This document shows positions 1 to 13,744 of a stretch of DNA of 64,000 bases, piece after piece. This stretch comes from Tipula vernalis (taxonomy: Eukaryota; Arthropoda; Insecta; Diptera; Tipulidae): NCBI GenBank assembly GCA_958295665.1, contig OY282560.1, positions 191,768,061 through 191,832,060 of the forward strand, in the 5' to 3' direction. Below the pieces are notes generated by a model that was not told where the DNA came from, made no database searches, and was given only the letters and a program-made list of their open reading frames with translations. The position numbers and the translations under genes were made by a program. Position 1 is the first letter of the stretch. Every line of letters begins with the position of its first letter.

Positions 1-44
1 CCATGTAACATAATTTATCAAAAGTACTACAACCTATTTTAATA

Positions 45-914
45 TCATGGTGAGATTATTTGAATGAGGATTGTGATTCCTTCAGAATCAGGAGAAACAT
101 CCGTTCTTGCACTTTCAATATTTCCATTTACTTCCATAGAAATGTTATCCTTTTGTCCAGGCATAATCCTGTTATTGGAATTGCTGTTATACAATTTTTC
201 TACTTTATCAATAGTTATCAATAATAAGAGATTAGATTTGTTCGCTAAACATTGTGATGTATTAAATTATTTTGATATTTGGTTGACACTCCAACTTGAC
301 AGAGCTATAGTCAATATTTTTAGTTTCAGCGGATCGTGAGGATTGTTGTTTTCTAAACATACAAATTTGACTTTGGACTCTGTTTGCATTTCATCTAAGT
401 AACTTTCTCTGACTAATTTAGAGTTGTTTTTACTGACGTTTTCATCAGGATTGTGTGCTTCAAATGAACTATCCACTTGCATCCTTTTACAAATTTCATT
501 TTTATTCTTAGAAACGTTAATTGATTCAGAATCAAATTTGATTTTTTTTTTTCTGCAATCAAAAGATACTTTAGCGTTCCCGTTAAATACGGAAATTTTG
601 GCGTTAGTCGACTCGATACATTTCACAAATCTTGAGCACAAACTACGTAAAACTGCTTTTTCAGAAGTTTTTGGAGGTTAGGAATGAACTGCGGAGCTTT
701 TAGGCAAAAGTGAGGTTAAATTTCTAATCAGAGATAAAATATACATCGAAATATGCTCTTTCCAGACTTCTGTGACACCCTGAGGGATTTTTGAACTAAA
801 TAAAACTGCTAGCTCAGCGTGTTGTACACTACTTGAAGTCGGAATATTGATCCGCCATTTTGAGTTTTTATAAAAGGCCAGGCGATAATAAAAAGTACGT
901 TTCTTAAGATTCAT
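45..914 (-). pseudogene. Broken frame, N-terminal part of a transposase-like repeat gene family
   Basis: Seen: from an ATG at 914 one minus-strand frame stays open for about 290 codons to a TGA at 45-47, interrupted only by two TAA codons (678-680 and 267-269). In AT-rich DNA this is unlikely by chance. The middle is Lys/Glu/Asn/Ser rich with a stretch KLKILTIALSSWSVNQISK, followed about 45 residues later by MPGQKDNISM. Known, from memory only: this layout (an 'SW-S' helix-turn-helix-like stretch, then a 'PGKKD' motif) occurs at the N-terminus of an uncharacterised, highly repeated invertebrate gene family whose C-terminus resembles the relic at 2162-2901. Inference: a dead copy of that family. 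The 5' end abuts the TA microsatellite. It could also be an unrelated lineage-specific gene. Confidence 0.45.
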
Positions 915-917
915 TTT

Positions 918-2161
<1,244 letters not shown>

Positions 2162-2901
2162 ATGGAGCAGTTCTCACCAATAATAAGAAAATTATGTGAG
2201 AAGGCCGGATATCTTAAACGAAAATCAAGTGAAATTTCGACAGCGATTTATAAGCAGTTAAATTGCGACGTGGAACCAACGTAGTTGATCACTGCAAGGA
2301 TCTTAAATTATGCTTTTATCGTATAAGTTCAGTGCAAGGTTATCACTGGAATAATGTACAAGCGACCATTCATCTGTTCGTTATTTATTACAAGGATCCT
2401 GAGAGCAGTTCAGTGAAATTTGCTACTTTCATTATTATTCCTAATTATATGAAACACGATAGCACCCCAGTACATCTCTTCAAAACTAAAATGATTCAAT
2501 TTGTAACAAAAGTAATAACATTGAACATCAAAACAATTTTCTATGTGTCTGACGGAGCTATAACACAATATAAAAATAAAAATTATTTAATTAACCTAAG
2601 CCATCATGAAAAAGCTTTTAGCTTCGCAGCTGAGTGGCATTTTCATGCTACCAGTCACGGCAAGGAGACGTGTGATGTGTTAATGGAATATTTAAAAGAG
2701 GTGCCTATCGCTACAGTTTAACAAAGGGATCAATTCAAACTCAACAACAGCTATACGAATGGAGTAGATCATGAAAATCAACAAAGCATTTTGAATATGC
2801 AACGAAAGCAGAGTATGATGAAGTCAAATTACTCTTGAAAAGTCGTTATCAAAGCGCAATTACTATAAAGGGAACTCAAGGCAAAAAATTAATTTGTAAC
2901 T
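2162..2901 (+). pseudogene. Transposase-like repeat gene relic, C-terminal half
   Basis: Seen: an ATG at 2162 opens about 40 codons, then a shifted frame runs from about 2263 to 2721 and continues in another frame to a TAA near 2901 (ending around TIKGTQGK). Motifs in order: GYHWNNVQATIHLFVIYY, then YVSDGAITQYKNKN, then EWHFHATSHGKETCDV. Known: these blocks match a widespread uncharacterised invertebrate repeat family in which the two Asp-containing blocks (SDGA..QYKN and HGK..CD) look like part of an acidic DDE/RNase H-like catalytic site. Inference: a dead transposase-like copy, with frameshifts near 2263 and 2720 and a TGA near 2778. Function was not assigned by search. The half at 45-914 on the other strand may belong to the same original copy. 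Confidence 0.6.
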
Positions 2902-3160
2902 AAATTATTTTCAAATTCACAAATCGTTAGTGAACATTATATTTCAAATTAAACTTATAAATTGAACCATACATTTTTATTGCTTTTATCCTCATTCTGC
3001 CGTCTAACTCTTTCGCCAATTTTGCTTTGTTTTTGTTCGACATTCATTCATATTTTACTTACGTTGAATACTTATTAAGAATCGTTTAATTTAGTGTAGT
3101 TTAGAAACAAAAAATAATGCTAGTGTCATATTTGAGTATGTAAAAGCTAATTAGTTAAGC

Positions 3161-3162
3161 TA

Positions 3163-3261
<99 letters not shown>

Positions 3262-3268
3262 ATATATA
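3161..3268. repeat. (TA)n microsatellite, about 105 bp
   Basis: TA dinucleotide run with two short imperfections near 3167 and 3258. Confidence 0.93.
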
Positions 3269-3269
3269 A

Positions 3270-6200
3270 TGAAATGTCAAAGCTTAAAATTCAAACTCAA
3301 TTCAACACAGTCCCAATTTATTTTAAAATTCTGAATGACAGACAGAAACTTCAATATTAAGAACGAATGGGAATAAAACGAATGCCACATGATCAATCGC
3401 GAATGGATTCGAACGGAAAGGAAGCATTAAAGACATAAAAGAAATAACCAGTTTATCCACCCAATATTTTACTATAGTAACCGAATTAGCAGACTACACC
3501 ATAGTAGAAATTGGCTCGGCTTTGATTTGGTTAAACTGCGACTTTTCAAATAAAAGTATTGTATTACTTATCGATGGAAATTTTTTTCCGTGTTTATAAA
3601 TACACTGAAAGCTTCCACTATTGATGGCTGTCAAACAAATACTGAACAACGCAGCGTCTTCAAATTTTAAACTTAAACTTTATGATGTTGGTACGTTTAT
3701 TGTACGTCAAGGTATTTCTAGGACTACTAAACCATACTTCAATCATTTAAAAGAAGTAATACAAATTCTTTTTTCATTTGATAGATAAGCGTTTTAACTT
3801 TTTAAATCAATCTTTTCTTCGCTTTGTATAGGGTACTTACCTCATTGGTAAATAATTTACGATATAACCAAAGAGAATACAGATGTGTATTCTCTTTGAT
3901 ATAACAATAAAGGACTTCTTTTTTATTTTACTTGCAGTTAATACCAAACTAAAAATTCGATATTGCAAAAAAGAAATTGAAATTATATTTCATACAAAAA
4001 ATTATTATTATTTGGACTAATTGCAACTTCCGGTATCTAGTTAAGCAAAAAATACAAAAAAACATATTTTTATCCACATTTGAATTACATTCCACAGTAT
4101 CAATCAACTACTTCAATTTTTTTTTTGTTGCTAGCTATTCAGTTTATAAATATACATTATAATTTTCATTGATCAAATTTAACAATCAACAATCGAAATC
4201 ATGTAATTACAAAAAATGAAGAAAAAAAAAATTCATTCATTGCGCGAGTTAAACCCACTGAAAATTCTATTTACGAACAAAAAATAAAATAAATGTAAGT
4301 AATAATAATAATAACAACAATAACAACGAAAAATAATAGTAAGAGAAGTACAAAAACACATTATTTTTAACACCCCAAAGGAAGTCATCAAAAAATTACT
4401 TATTATATTGATGAATATCTTCTAGTACGGAATAATAACAACAATATGTACTTTAAAAAAAAAATGTTAATATTTTTAAATTTAACTTCCTTTAAGACAA
4501 TTGAATGTAATTTCGTATTGTAAAAAAAAATTACACATTTCGTGTGCAATTGGCTCAAGAGATCGATTCAACCAGAACTAACTAAAAATAATTATCGATA
4601 TTTTCGTTTAATTGACTACTGTTTGAAATAACCACACGGCGCACGGTAATATTTTAGGGCAACAACATTGGTACGTATTGTACACATATTTTTAAAATTC
4701 TTTTTTTTTTTTTGGGTTGAACCGATGATGATGATGATGTTGATGTTAATTTTTTAAAAAAAAAGCAAACTTTTTTTTTTTTTTCTTGTAATAAATACAA
4801 AATGTAAATTCCACCCACTCCAATTAAAATCCTCTTTGATATTACATTTTTATTATTATTAAGTTGAAGTGCCAGATTTAAAAAAAAAAACTAAAGTTGA
4901 AAAGAATATTTTAAAATTTAATTTTCTAAATCACAACAATTTAATCAACACACACACACACACACAAAAAACTACTTAAAAATAATAAAAGATAATAATA
5001 AGAAACCCATTTGAAAAGAAGAAAAGGCGCACACACCTTTTTACAATAAAATAAAAATAAAATAAAATAAATTCCAAGTGAACTAAAATTATTGTTTCAC
5101 TTCAACCTACAGAATTCAAAACCACAGTACAGTATACGTATAACAATAATTTAGAAAATTAGAAAAAACAAAACAAAATTTATGCAAAATATAAATAAAT
5201 TAAAATAATAATAATAATCAAACATAATTGAAATTCAAAAAAAAAAAAAAAAAATTCTTGTCAAGGTATTTTTGTAGGTCGATTTTGCTTATTATTAAAA
5301 ATATTTATGTGTTACAATTTATAGTTAAGATTTTTAATTTAGATAGTTTTTCTAGAATTAATATTTATCGTTTTTAATAATTTTTAAAAATTAACTAAAA
5401 TTAAAAAACACCTGAAAAATTTTATTTTAGGTAATTGAATAATAATTTAATGTATGTATTTAAAAGCACTTGTGCAGAAGTATAGAGGTACGTGGTTTGC
5501 CGACGCAATTTTAATTTTAAACATAAATTATACATAAAACGGGTTAAAACTTTTATTTTATTTATTTTGATTTGGTAAAATTTTAAGAATTTTATTTCAA
5601 CGTGGAATTTAGTTAGTATTTGCGCGGCTGATTATAATTTATCGATATTATTAATTTAGAAAGGTATCTAAAGTTATAGATTTTTATTATAAGTGTGTTA
5701 AGCACAAATATAAATGCCCTTCAGGTGTTCAACCTAAAATCTCAAAATTCTACAGGTTATTATAATATTCTTAATTAAATGATATATTGAGACTGAAAGG
5801 TATTTTGTATTACCGCAAATTATCTGTGTACAATTGTACATAGATATAATCTGGTTTCAACATTTGTATTCAACTGGACATCGATAGGGTATTGTGTTTG
5901 ATTTTGTGATAAGATTTATATCAGCGTTAGATATTTAGCACGATAAAATAATTTAGAGAATGGTAATAAAATGTAGACCAAGTTTTACTTTTTTATATGT
6001 ATATAATTTAAATTACATTACTTCAATTGAACAATACAATTTAATTTATGTGCTTGATTGGTTTCACTTATTTTTTGAAACAATTTTGCTGTAACATTCT
6101 TTCACATCTTAAAAATGGGCACTGTAATAAAGCCTGTAACTATTATAAATACTTTCATTTTATGAATTTAATATTCTGAATGTTGTAAAGGGATAAATAC

Positions 6201-6870
6201 AAGTTGCTGCTTGACTGGACTACTCAGATGTTTTATTTGTTCTATTCACTTAATTAGAATTCAAGGTTCTACTTTAATTTGTGGCGTAAATAGGCCGATT
6301 CGATGAGCGTAAATATAATAAAAATGCTTTGCGATGGTTGACAAGAAGGTTTATGAAAAAAACAAAAAGTTTTAAAGACGATATTGTTGCTAATTTAGAA
6401 TTCCAGCTGTTTTAGGTTGTGCTTTTTCTCCAAAAAAAGCGATGTTGATTTTTTTTTTGTTTTTTTTTTTAATTTTACTTTGAAATGATTTTGAAGACGT
6501 CATGAATTCTAAGTTTTATTAAAACTACAGCAATTCTAGTGACTAACACAACTTTGAAATTCCGTTGAAAGCAAAAGATCACATACAAAATTTTCAAGCT
6601 GACGAAAATAAACAGGTAACAAAGTATTAAAATTGGAATAACTTTCTGAAAATATTTTGAAAGACAAAACAGAGCTTTTCAGTCGAAAGTTTAATTCTTA
6701 TAATTATACACTAAATTAGGTAGATAGGTTAAATAGGCAAAAATATGTAATCAAAAATTATGTGAATGAAAGCTTAAAAACGTCAAGTGTTTTGTTTTTA
6801 ACTAATAAAAAATCCAAATTGCAAATTATAATTCTAAACGGCTGAAACATCATAAGGTGATCAGAACTTC
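3270..6870. other. Low-complexity AT-rich region, no gene seen
   Basis: Contains A-rich and T-rich runs (for example 4760-4785, 5239-5255), AC and GAT microrepeats near 4950 and 4722, and AATA/ACAA tracts at 4180-5260. Short open frames carry no recognisable protein. It could be non-coding flank or intron of a gene outside the window, but nothing positive supports that. Confidence 0.5.
3869..3898. other. Perfect 12-bp-arm hairpin
   Basis: CAAAGAGAATAC, a 6-base loop (3881-3886), then GTATTCTCTTTG. The complementarity continues imperfectly into flanking ATATA. No T-run or gene context explains it; it may be the junction of a tiny inverted-repeat element. Confidence 0.7.
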
Positions 6871-6879
6871 GGTCTTGAA

Positions 6880-7005
6880 TAATTCAACTCCCAAATGAAA
6901 TCCGAAATGAACCTCTAAAGTCAATTTTCAGTTTAATGCCCAAATCAATTTACAACTCAACATCTATCTCAATCACAACACAATCCTAAAGACAATCACA
7001 GCAGT
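6880..7005. repeat. Degenerate CAACTC-type minisatellite block
   Basis: Runs of irregular copies of a CCAAATCAA / CAACTCAA theme. The same theme recurs near 12.3, 34.0, 39.9-40.6 and 41.5 kb in the same orientation. Confidence 0.5.
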
Positions 7006-7089
7006 CAGAGCTTTGGTCTTGTTTGGAAAAATACGTAGGGCACTCGCGCCTAAGTATGGAAACTAATAACGGTAGTGCAGAGTTTTGGA

Positions 7090-7345
7090 ATTCGAAATGT
7101 TATTTTAAATCCTCACTCCCAATCTCGAATTTCATTATAATCGGTTAAGGAATAGCAAAGTTCCGTTCTACTTGGGCATATTCCAGAACTTTATCCAAAA
7201 ATCATTTTAAAATCCCATTTTCAAGGCACAAGCCGAAATTTCACCTTAATCGGTTGAGAAAGTGTTATCATACTTGGCCATATTCCACAACTTCTTCCAA
7301 AAATCATTTTAGAATTAAATTTCCAATGCACAAGCCGAAATTGTC
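7090..7345. repeat. Short block of the roughly 105-bp 'ATATTCCAGAACTT' repeat
   Basis: Two to three degenerate units with the same blocks as 11.05-12.07 kb: an AATCGGTTGAGAAA stretch, CATACTTGG, CATATTCCAGAACTT, and AAAATCATTTTA. The strand is the same as in the larger array. Confidence 0.75.
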
Positions 7346-7494
7346 AAACATTATTATAAAAATTATTTCAATTTTTAAATATTTAAAATAAATTAAAAAT
7401 GTAAGTTATTTAAATAAGAATTTAATAATTTTATTCTTCGTCGATTTCATCAAATATATCTAAATCCGAGTCCACGTCGTAATCACTATCATTT

Positions 7495-9460
7495 TCAGTT
7501 TGGAGGTTTTTGTAAAAATCGTGATATTAAAGGTAACATGTCTAAAATATCTTTCTTCTTCTTAGAATTGATTAAATTTGGCCCATTATAGGCTAACTTT
7601 AATTCGGTTCTTGAAATCCTAGAAATTCCTCTTCGCTTTATATTATGTATGGTAAATGGTTCATTTTCGTCCAACGAGTTTTTATATTGTATAATACCGT
7701 ATTGATTTGTGTATCTTATCCAACGCACGAGACCAAAATGAATCGTTTATCAGCGGTATCTTTAGAACGCCATGTATATTTTGTTTTAACCATTTCGCTG
7801 AAGTTAAAGAAATCAGTTTGTTACATATCAATAATCTTAAATGTATTGGTTGATCGTATAGTTCTTATGAATTGAGAATAATTATGTGGAGCATCAATAT
7901 CAAAAGATGTTTTCCGTATTTGTTTTTCAATTGTAGCATGTACCACATCACATTCCATATGCGTATGACCAACGATCAATCTGTGTTATACTAGTTTCTT
8001 TACTTTGTAGACAAAATAAGAACATTGCAGAAATAAAAATATTTTTGTTTTGCCCAACACAGTTATCACTATAAAAAGTGATGGTTTTGATTGGTGGAGG
8101 TAAAGAATTCAAATGCAAATAAAGGGAAGAAGATAGTTCCCGCCGCGGTTAGCTATTCCTTTATGCCATAGTTAATTAAACGGCTGATTTGATGCTCCAT
8201 CATGGATAGTTAAATTGAAGGTCCACAATGACCGTTTATAAAATGCAACATTCGTGGTTATTTTAGGTGATGGTAGACATTTTTGTAAATCAAAAGTAAA
8301 TAGTCTATGCGACTCAGGATTTTTTTTACTAATAGCAACTGCATGATGTTCTTCTTATTTCTTTAGTAATTCTTCTTAGTTACTAGTAGCAAACTTAATT
8401 TTCTGGTTAATGGTTTCACAAAAGTTGCATGTGTCTAAGGATGGTTTTTTAAATTTTAGATTAAGCGACTTAAAAATTTCGGTATACTTAAAAATTGAAG
8501 CAGAATTATGGTATTCCTTAGAATAGAGTTCAAACATTTTACTTAAATTTAAATCGGATTGTAAATATTGTTTACCACTATGTCGACGGGAATAATGCAA
8601 CGTATATGCTGGAAAACTTTTAATATGATTGATAATTCCATTTGTGGTTTCTTTTGGAAGCATTTTATTATACTTAGAACAGCTTCCACTTTTGTCTTTT
8701 TCCGGTGTGGCACCAGGACATTTGTACAATTTATCACATGTAATATAAATAAATTTACGGGTTTCCCCAAAAAACATTTTTTGCATACTTCACACCGATT
8801 GCCAGAATTTTTCAAAAAGAATTTAGATGAATAACGGAGAGATTTAATAGAATTAGTTTTTCTACACTTTACGGTTTGAATGTCGGTTAAATCACAAATG
8901 TAAGCGGACCTCATATCATAATTTCCTAAAATAAACGTTTATTTTAAATATAGTCATTTAAAATTGTTGTATTAGGTATTAACATAGAAATTGTGGAAGA
9001 GAAATCAATCACCGTCGTATGAGCTCGTTGTTAAAGCTCATTCTCGATGAATTGGTCAACACTAAAGCAGATAGATATAGATAGATATATAAAAATTTTC
9101 TTTTGGCATTCATAATTTATTTTTGTTGAACATTTCCTTTTGCAGTCTGCCAATGAAATACATTTTTTATTTTATTTGAGTTTTCCAGATGAAGAAATGT
9201 ATTGCACACTTACTCGTAAATTTCTTTTTGTTTTTCTACTTTTCTGGGATTCTTTGGTACATATAATTGGTGAGATAATTTGGCTTGTTCGAGGAGCATC
9301 AAAACAATTTTGCTATATTTCGTTACACATCTTTCTCAATCCATCAATAGCAGTTTCATCGGAACCGGAATTCTCTGAATTAGAATACAATGTGCCAAAA
9401 GGAACATACGTTAGGTCCACATTACGGTCATTAAATTTTATTGAGCTTTCAGATTGACTT
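7495..9460 (-). pseudogene. Transposase-like repeat gene (HTHMECD family), decayed
   Basis: Seen on the minus strand, in order: RKTKRNLRVSVQYISSSGK and a Cys pair near 9150-9300; CEVCKKCFL near 8780; HIKSFPAYTLHYSRR and a YLQSDLNLSKMFELY block near 8530-8620; a C-F-C pair (CNFC) near 8420; LTIHDGA near 8200; YSDNCVGQNKN near 8060; GHTHMECDVVHA near 7960; then RWIRYTN...LP near 7500-7728. Known: this order fits a large uncharacterised arthropod repeat family with Asp residues in three blocks (HDGA, SDN, MECD) that look like a DDE-type active site. Numerous frameshifts and stops make it inactive. A non-matching stretch at 8920-9130 may be an intron or insertion. Terminal inverted repeats were not found. 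It lies between two blocks of the same 105-bp repeat. Confidence 0.7.
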
Positions 9461-11049
9461 ATTGGTTTTTAAAGCAACACATTAGATTTGTTAAGAATAA
9501 TTTAGAAAGTAGTTTTCAATTTACCGCTCCCATTTTATGAACAACTTGGTTGAATATTATCAATGACCTTACCTTCAAAATTATTCATTTTTGATTATTT
9601 TAATAATTTATTTCAGATGGTAATTTAATTATTCGTTAACTTGAAACGACAATTTCATCAAAATAACTGAAAAATGCAGAAAATTATTGTAAATATCAGT
9701 TGTATTTAAAAAGTACTTCACTTGTACTGCAGATTATTTAACCTTCGATTATCATCATTAAAACAGTAAATAGATTAAAAAAGGTTATCTGGATTATGTT
9801 GAATTTGAACAATGAATGTAATGGTACAATTATTCCACTTAACCCATAACTTTATATCATTGAAAAAAATTAAGAACGGGTCAACTAAAACTTCGCCTTT
9901 TTATTATTTTGAATTACATAATTTCGACTTATAGGAAAATATTTTAAAAGGTGGTTATTTGTGTTATCCTTGGAATTAGTCGCTATACACAATAAAAACC
10001 GATTACTAAAGTTGTCCTGTTTTCTATATTCATAAAAATAGGATAATATGAAATAATCTATTGATCAAACGAGTTAAATGCGAATTAACTCACTATAAAA
10101 ATTCAGGAAGTAGTGTAATTTTCAATTAGTTTTTTTAAAGTTCATTTTAATCGAATTACCCAATTTTTAATATTTGGAATTATTAATATATTGAGTTAAC
10201 ACTACTATGGCACTTTAGTTAAATTTTCTCAAAAACATCATTCAAAAATAAAAAAAATGAAAAATTTGTTGATGAAGCGTGACACTGGCACTTTCCGGAG
10301 TTCCGTCCAATGTGGAAGTAGACCTAATTTTCCGTTCAGTACGGTTATTATTTAACAGCAAATACAATCTTCAACGAATTACTCAACCAAAAATCACTCA
10401 ACTGTATTTATATGAAAGCGTTTCGCGGTATCAATGGATGCTCTTATAGAATCCCTCTAGAAATGTCTGTACAATTGAAGAATAAAAAACTAATAAAAAA
10501 AATGTTTGTGATTTAATCATTAATTCAAAAGAACTTACAAGAGATTATAAACTCCTCCGTTGAGCCAAAAAAAAAATTAGAATGCAGTGGCACAACTACG
10601 CACTCAGCAACACTCTTAGACACAACTATTTACTCCAATTACGTTGTGTATGTAAAAAAAAATAGTCCAACTTTTTCACCACAATTAATAAATTGCGAAT
10701 ATATTTTAAAGTTTAATACTCACTCTCAATACATAATCTGGACTTTTTAATAGATTACATTTCGTATGTTCAAGAATATATACATTTATAAACATTTCCA
10801 TAGGCCAAAAAACACAAAATTGCATTGCCAAGATACAAATCATGGTAAATGTTAGTGGTATGATTACAATAAAACAGTAAGTTCATCGACTAAAAAATAA
10901 AATATGAATACTATTCTAGTATATATGTACATTGTATACTGATTAATTAACTGATTTAGAGGCTGGCCAATCATCGACGATAATCTTATTGCTTATTAAA
11001 TCCAAAATTTCCGTTTTAAATTTTTTTTTTGTTAGTTCAATTTAGAAGA
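9461..11049. other. AT-rich stretch, nothing recognised
   Basis: No coding or repeat signal beyond low complexity. One plus-strand open frame at 9140-9457 is the shadow of the pseudogene to its left. Confidence 0.5.
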
Positions 11050-12070
11050 ATTTACGGTGGCCGTAACACGGTGAGATAGATGCATGTTTCATCATATTTA
11101 GCCATATTCCAGAACTTCATCCAAAAATCATTTTGGCATCCAATTTTCCACGCACATGTCAAATTTTATCATAATTGGTCTAGAAATAGACAAGTACCAT
11201 CATACTTGGTCATAGTCCAGAACATCTTCTAAAACTCATTTTAAAACCCCATTTCCTTCATAGTAGGCCATATTCCAGAACTTCATCCACAAATCATTTG
11301 AGAATTTTATATCCAATGCACAAGCCTTCCCTTCTTTCACCATAATCGGTTGAGAAATAGGCAAGTTCCATCATACTTAGCCATATTCCAGAACTCATGT
11401 AGAATTTCATCATAATCGATTGATAAATATGGAAGTACCATCACACTTGGCCATATTCCAGAACTCCATCCAAAAATCATCGGTTGAGAAATATACAAGT
11501 TCCCTCATATTGTCCATATTCCAGAACACCATCTAAATCATTTTAGAATCCCTATTCCAATCAACAAGCAGAATGTCATTATAATTGTTTGAGAAATAGG
11601 TAAGGTCCCTCATACTTTTCCATATTCCAGAACTTCATCCAAAAATTATTTTAGAATCCCATTTCCGATGTTCAACCTCAATTTCATCATAATTGTTTGA
11701 GATGTAGGCAAGTTCCCTTATACTTTTCCATATCACGATGTTGACGCTGAATTTCATTATAATTGATAAAAAAATAAGCAAGTTCCATAGAATGGAAGTG
11801 TAGAATCCCATTTCCAACACACATGTCGAATTTCATCATAATCAGTTGATAAATATGCAAGTTCCATCCTACTTGGTCATATTCCAGAACTTCAACGAAA
11901 AATCATTTTAGAATCCCATTTCCAACGCACTTATCAAATTTCATAATAATTGGTTGAGAAATAGGAAAGTTCCATCATACTTGGCCATATTTCAGAATTT
12001 CATCCAAAACTCATTTTAAAAGAAAGTTAAGAAATGGATAAGTTCCATCTTAATTGGCCATTCATTCATT
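11050..12070. repeat. Degenerate tandem array, about 105-bp unit
   Basis: About nine to ten copies of a unit with the blocks TTTCATCATAATCGGTTGAG, CAAGTTCCATCATACTTGG, CCATATTCCAGAACTTCATC and AAAATCATTTTAGAATCCC. Spacings between successive CCAGAAC motifs are roughly 110, 56, 114, 68, 64, 107 and 109 bases, so some units are shortened. A smaller block of the same repeat lies at 7090-7345. Confidence 0.85.
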
Positions 12071-12269
12071 TAATTTGCTAGTGGTTTAATTTGGAATGTA
12101 AAAGGTTCAATTTTAGGTTTGAGATATTAGCAGTAACCTTGCTTAAGTTTTCTTATAAGCAATATATGTGTAAGGTTTGGTTCAAATAGGTCAAGTCGTA
12201 TAGATTTTTTTAAATATCATACACATTTGCTGTACATACATACAAACACTCACTTTATTTTATAGATTG

Positions 12270-12480
12270 ATCAACTGCCCACTAAACACTAGTCCCAAAC
12301 TATTTTAACCCCAATTCAACCCGCAAACGGTCCCCAGCTCAACCCTAAACCCAACCGCAAACTCTCTTTCAACTCAATCCTCAAATCAGCATATATAAAA
12401 AATTGTTCAACTGCTCACTATATCTTAACCCAACCCAGCTTAACTCCAACTCAACTTGAACTCAACCCGGAAATTGACCC
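12270..12480. repeat. Degenerate AACTCAACCC-type minisatellite block
   Basis: Irregular copies of AACTCAACCC / CCCAACC / CAAACTC. It leads directly into the dispersed repeat at 12515-12668. Short repeats of this type recur at 33985-34110, 39840-40585 and 41465-41580. Confidence 0.6.
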
Positions 12481-12514
12481 CTAACTTAATCTTTAGACCT
12501 TACAGACATCCTAA

Positions 12515-12668
12515 CATCCTGACATCCAGAAAGACGTACGGATATTTTTTTTTTTTGTTTTTTAGACTAAGAGACTTTCAAAACGCCCAGGAAAGTGGTT
12601 TTCGACCAACCAAATGTTTGATCATTTTTGACAGGATTTCAATACTTTGGTCTTTTTAGACCAAAGAA
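12515..12668 (+). repeat. Dispersed repeat, copy A (GGTCTTTTTAGACC palindrome)
   Basis: Shares, in reverse orientation, the blocks of 49864-50030: GACATCCAGA..., GTGGTTTTCGACCAACCAAA, TTGACAGGATTTCAATACTT and the palindrome TTTGGTCT-TTTT-AGACCAAA at its end. Part of a family with copies at 34190-34305 and 49864-50110. Confidence 0.75.
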
Positions 12669-12674
12669 ATTTGC

Positions 12675-13350
12675 TCGTACGGCTAACCTCACCTATGTAG
12701 AAATATTTTAAAAACTAAACAATGTCTTCAAACCTTGTAACTATGCGAGCTTGCGGCCATGGGTTAACGGAACCTCACCCTTTAACTTATTGAAATTAAT
12801 TATTTGTGACCCATGTAGCAGTATGTTGTAATAAACATTCAGTCAAACATAAACATTCAATAGTGACAGGCCGATCAGTGCATGTAGATAATATATTAGA
12901 TTTAAGATATACTTTTTCATTAATTGTTTAGTGAGCTCTTCAAAATATTTAGCTTGCTGGGAGCTCTCAAAATTGTAGATAAACATAAAGAGGTTCTTTA
13001 TATGTTTAAACCAAGAGGCTTTGAATGAAAATTATAAAAAAAAATAATTTGTATTCCTTGGTACCCCCACCCCCACCCCGCTATCCTATTTGCAGTATGG
13101 ATGTATACACTATTCTATCTATCTAGGTCTGAAACTTTATAACAAAAATTAGAACAAGAATTTTAAATAATAAAAGTTTATTAGAAAAGCTTTTAACATT
13201 GAATGTTAAAACATTTTTACTATTGAAAGCATCATGTACACTAGTAAGATTGTAAAATGTTCAATAAATAATAAGTTTAAAGTAGGAAAGCCAGCTACCT
13301 AAAAAAAAAATTTATTTTTATATATTTTTATTTTTTTTTATGATTTTTTA
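12675..13350. other. No gene seen
   Basis: AT-rich; a short C-rich stretch (13067-13083) and A/T runs only. Confidence 0.5.
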
Positions 13351-13537
13351 TTGTCATAATCAAATCTAACTAATTTTAAATCAAAGTACACTCCTTAAGC
13401 TAACTAGTGGCCTATGTCACAACCCGGGAAAAGCTCTGTGATTTGGGCAATCTTCAGCACAGCAAACCTCTAAAATCCAAAAATCAAAAAAAAAAAAATT
13501 TCAACAATTTTCAGATTAACCCACAAAATAGTTTTTG
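13351..13537. repeat. 187-bp tandem repeat, unit 1
   Basis: Runs from TTGTCATAATCAAATCT to the start of an identical TTGTCATAATCAAATCT at 13538. It contains CTAACTAGTGGCCTATGTCA and CTCTGTGATTTGG blocks that recur at 18760-18830. Confidence 0.85.
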
Positions 13538-13559
13538 TTGTCATAATCAAATCTTACAA
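13538..13559. repeat. Start of repeat unit 2, ending in the target-site duplication
   Basis: The first 22 bases of the second unit. Its last 12 bases, CAAATCTTACAA (13548-13559), reappear as CAAATCTTACTA at 18738-18749 on the far side of the non-LTR element (11 of 12 identical). Confidence 0.85.
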
Positions 13560-13583
13560 TTTTTTTTTTTTTTTTTTTTTTTT
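13560..13583 (-). other. Poly(A) tail of the non-LTR element
   Basis: Twenty-four T on the plus strand, directly next to the target duplication, marking the 3' end of the element. Confidence 0.92.
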
Positions 13584-13744
13584 ATTAGGCTTGGCTCCTA
13601 TATGAAATAGAGCCATATTGCCAAAAAATCCGAATTTATAAATTTCTTGTTACATATTTTTCTTCATAACTTAATTTTACTTATAGAATTTTAAATATAA
13701 TTTTACTCCCTACACATATTCCGTCGGCTATTAATTATGTCGTA

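Noticed and set aside
9140..9457. 105-codon plus-strand open frame
   Set aside because: The minus strand carries the better signal (start of the transposase-like pseudogene); the plus frame is its shadow.
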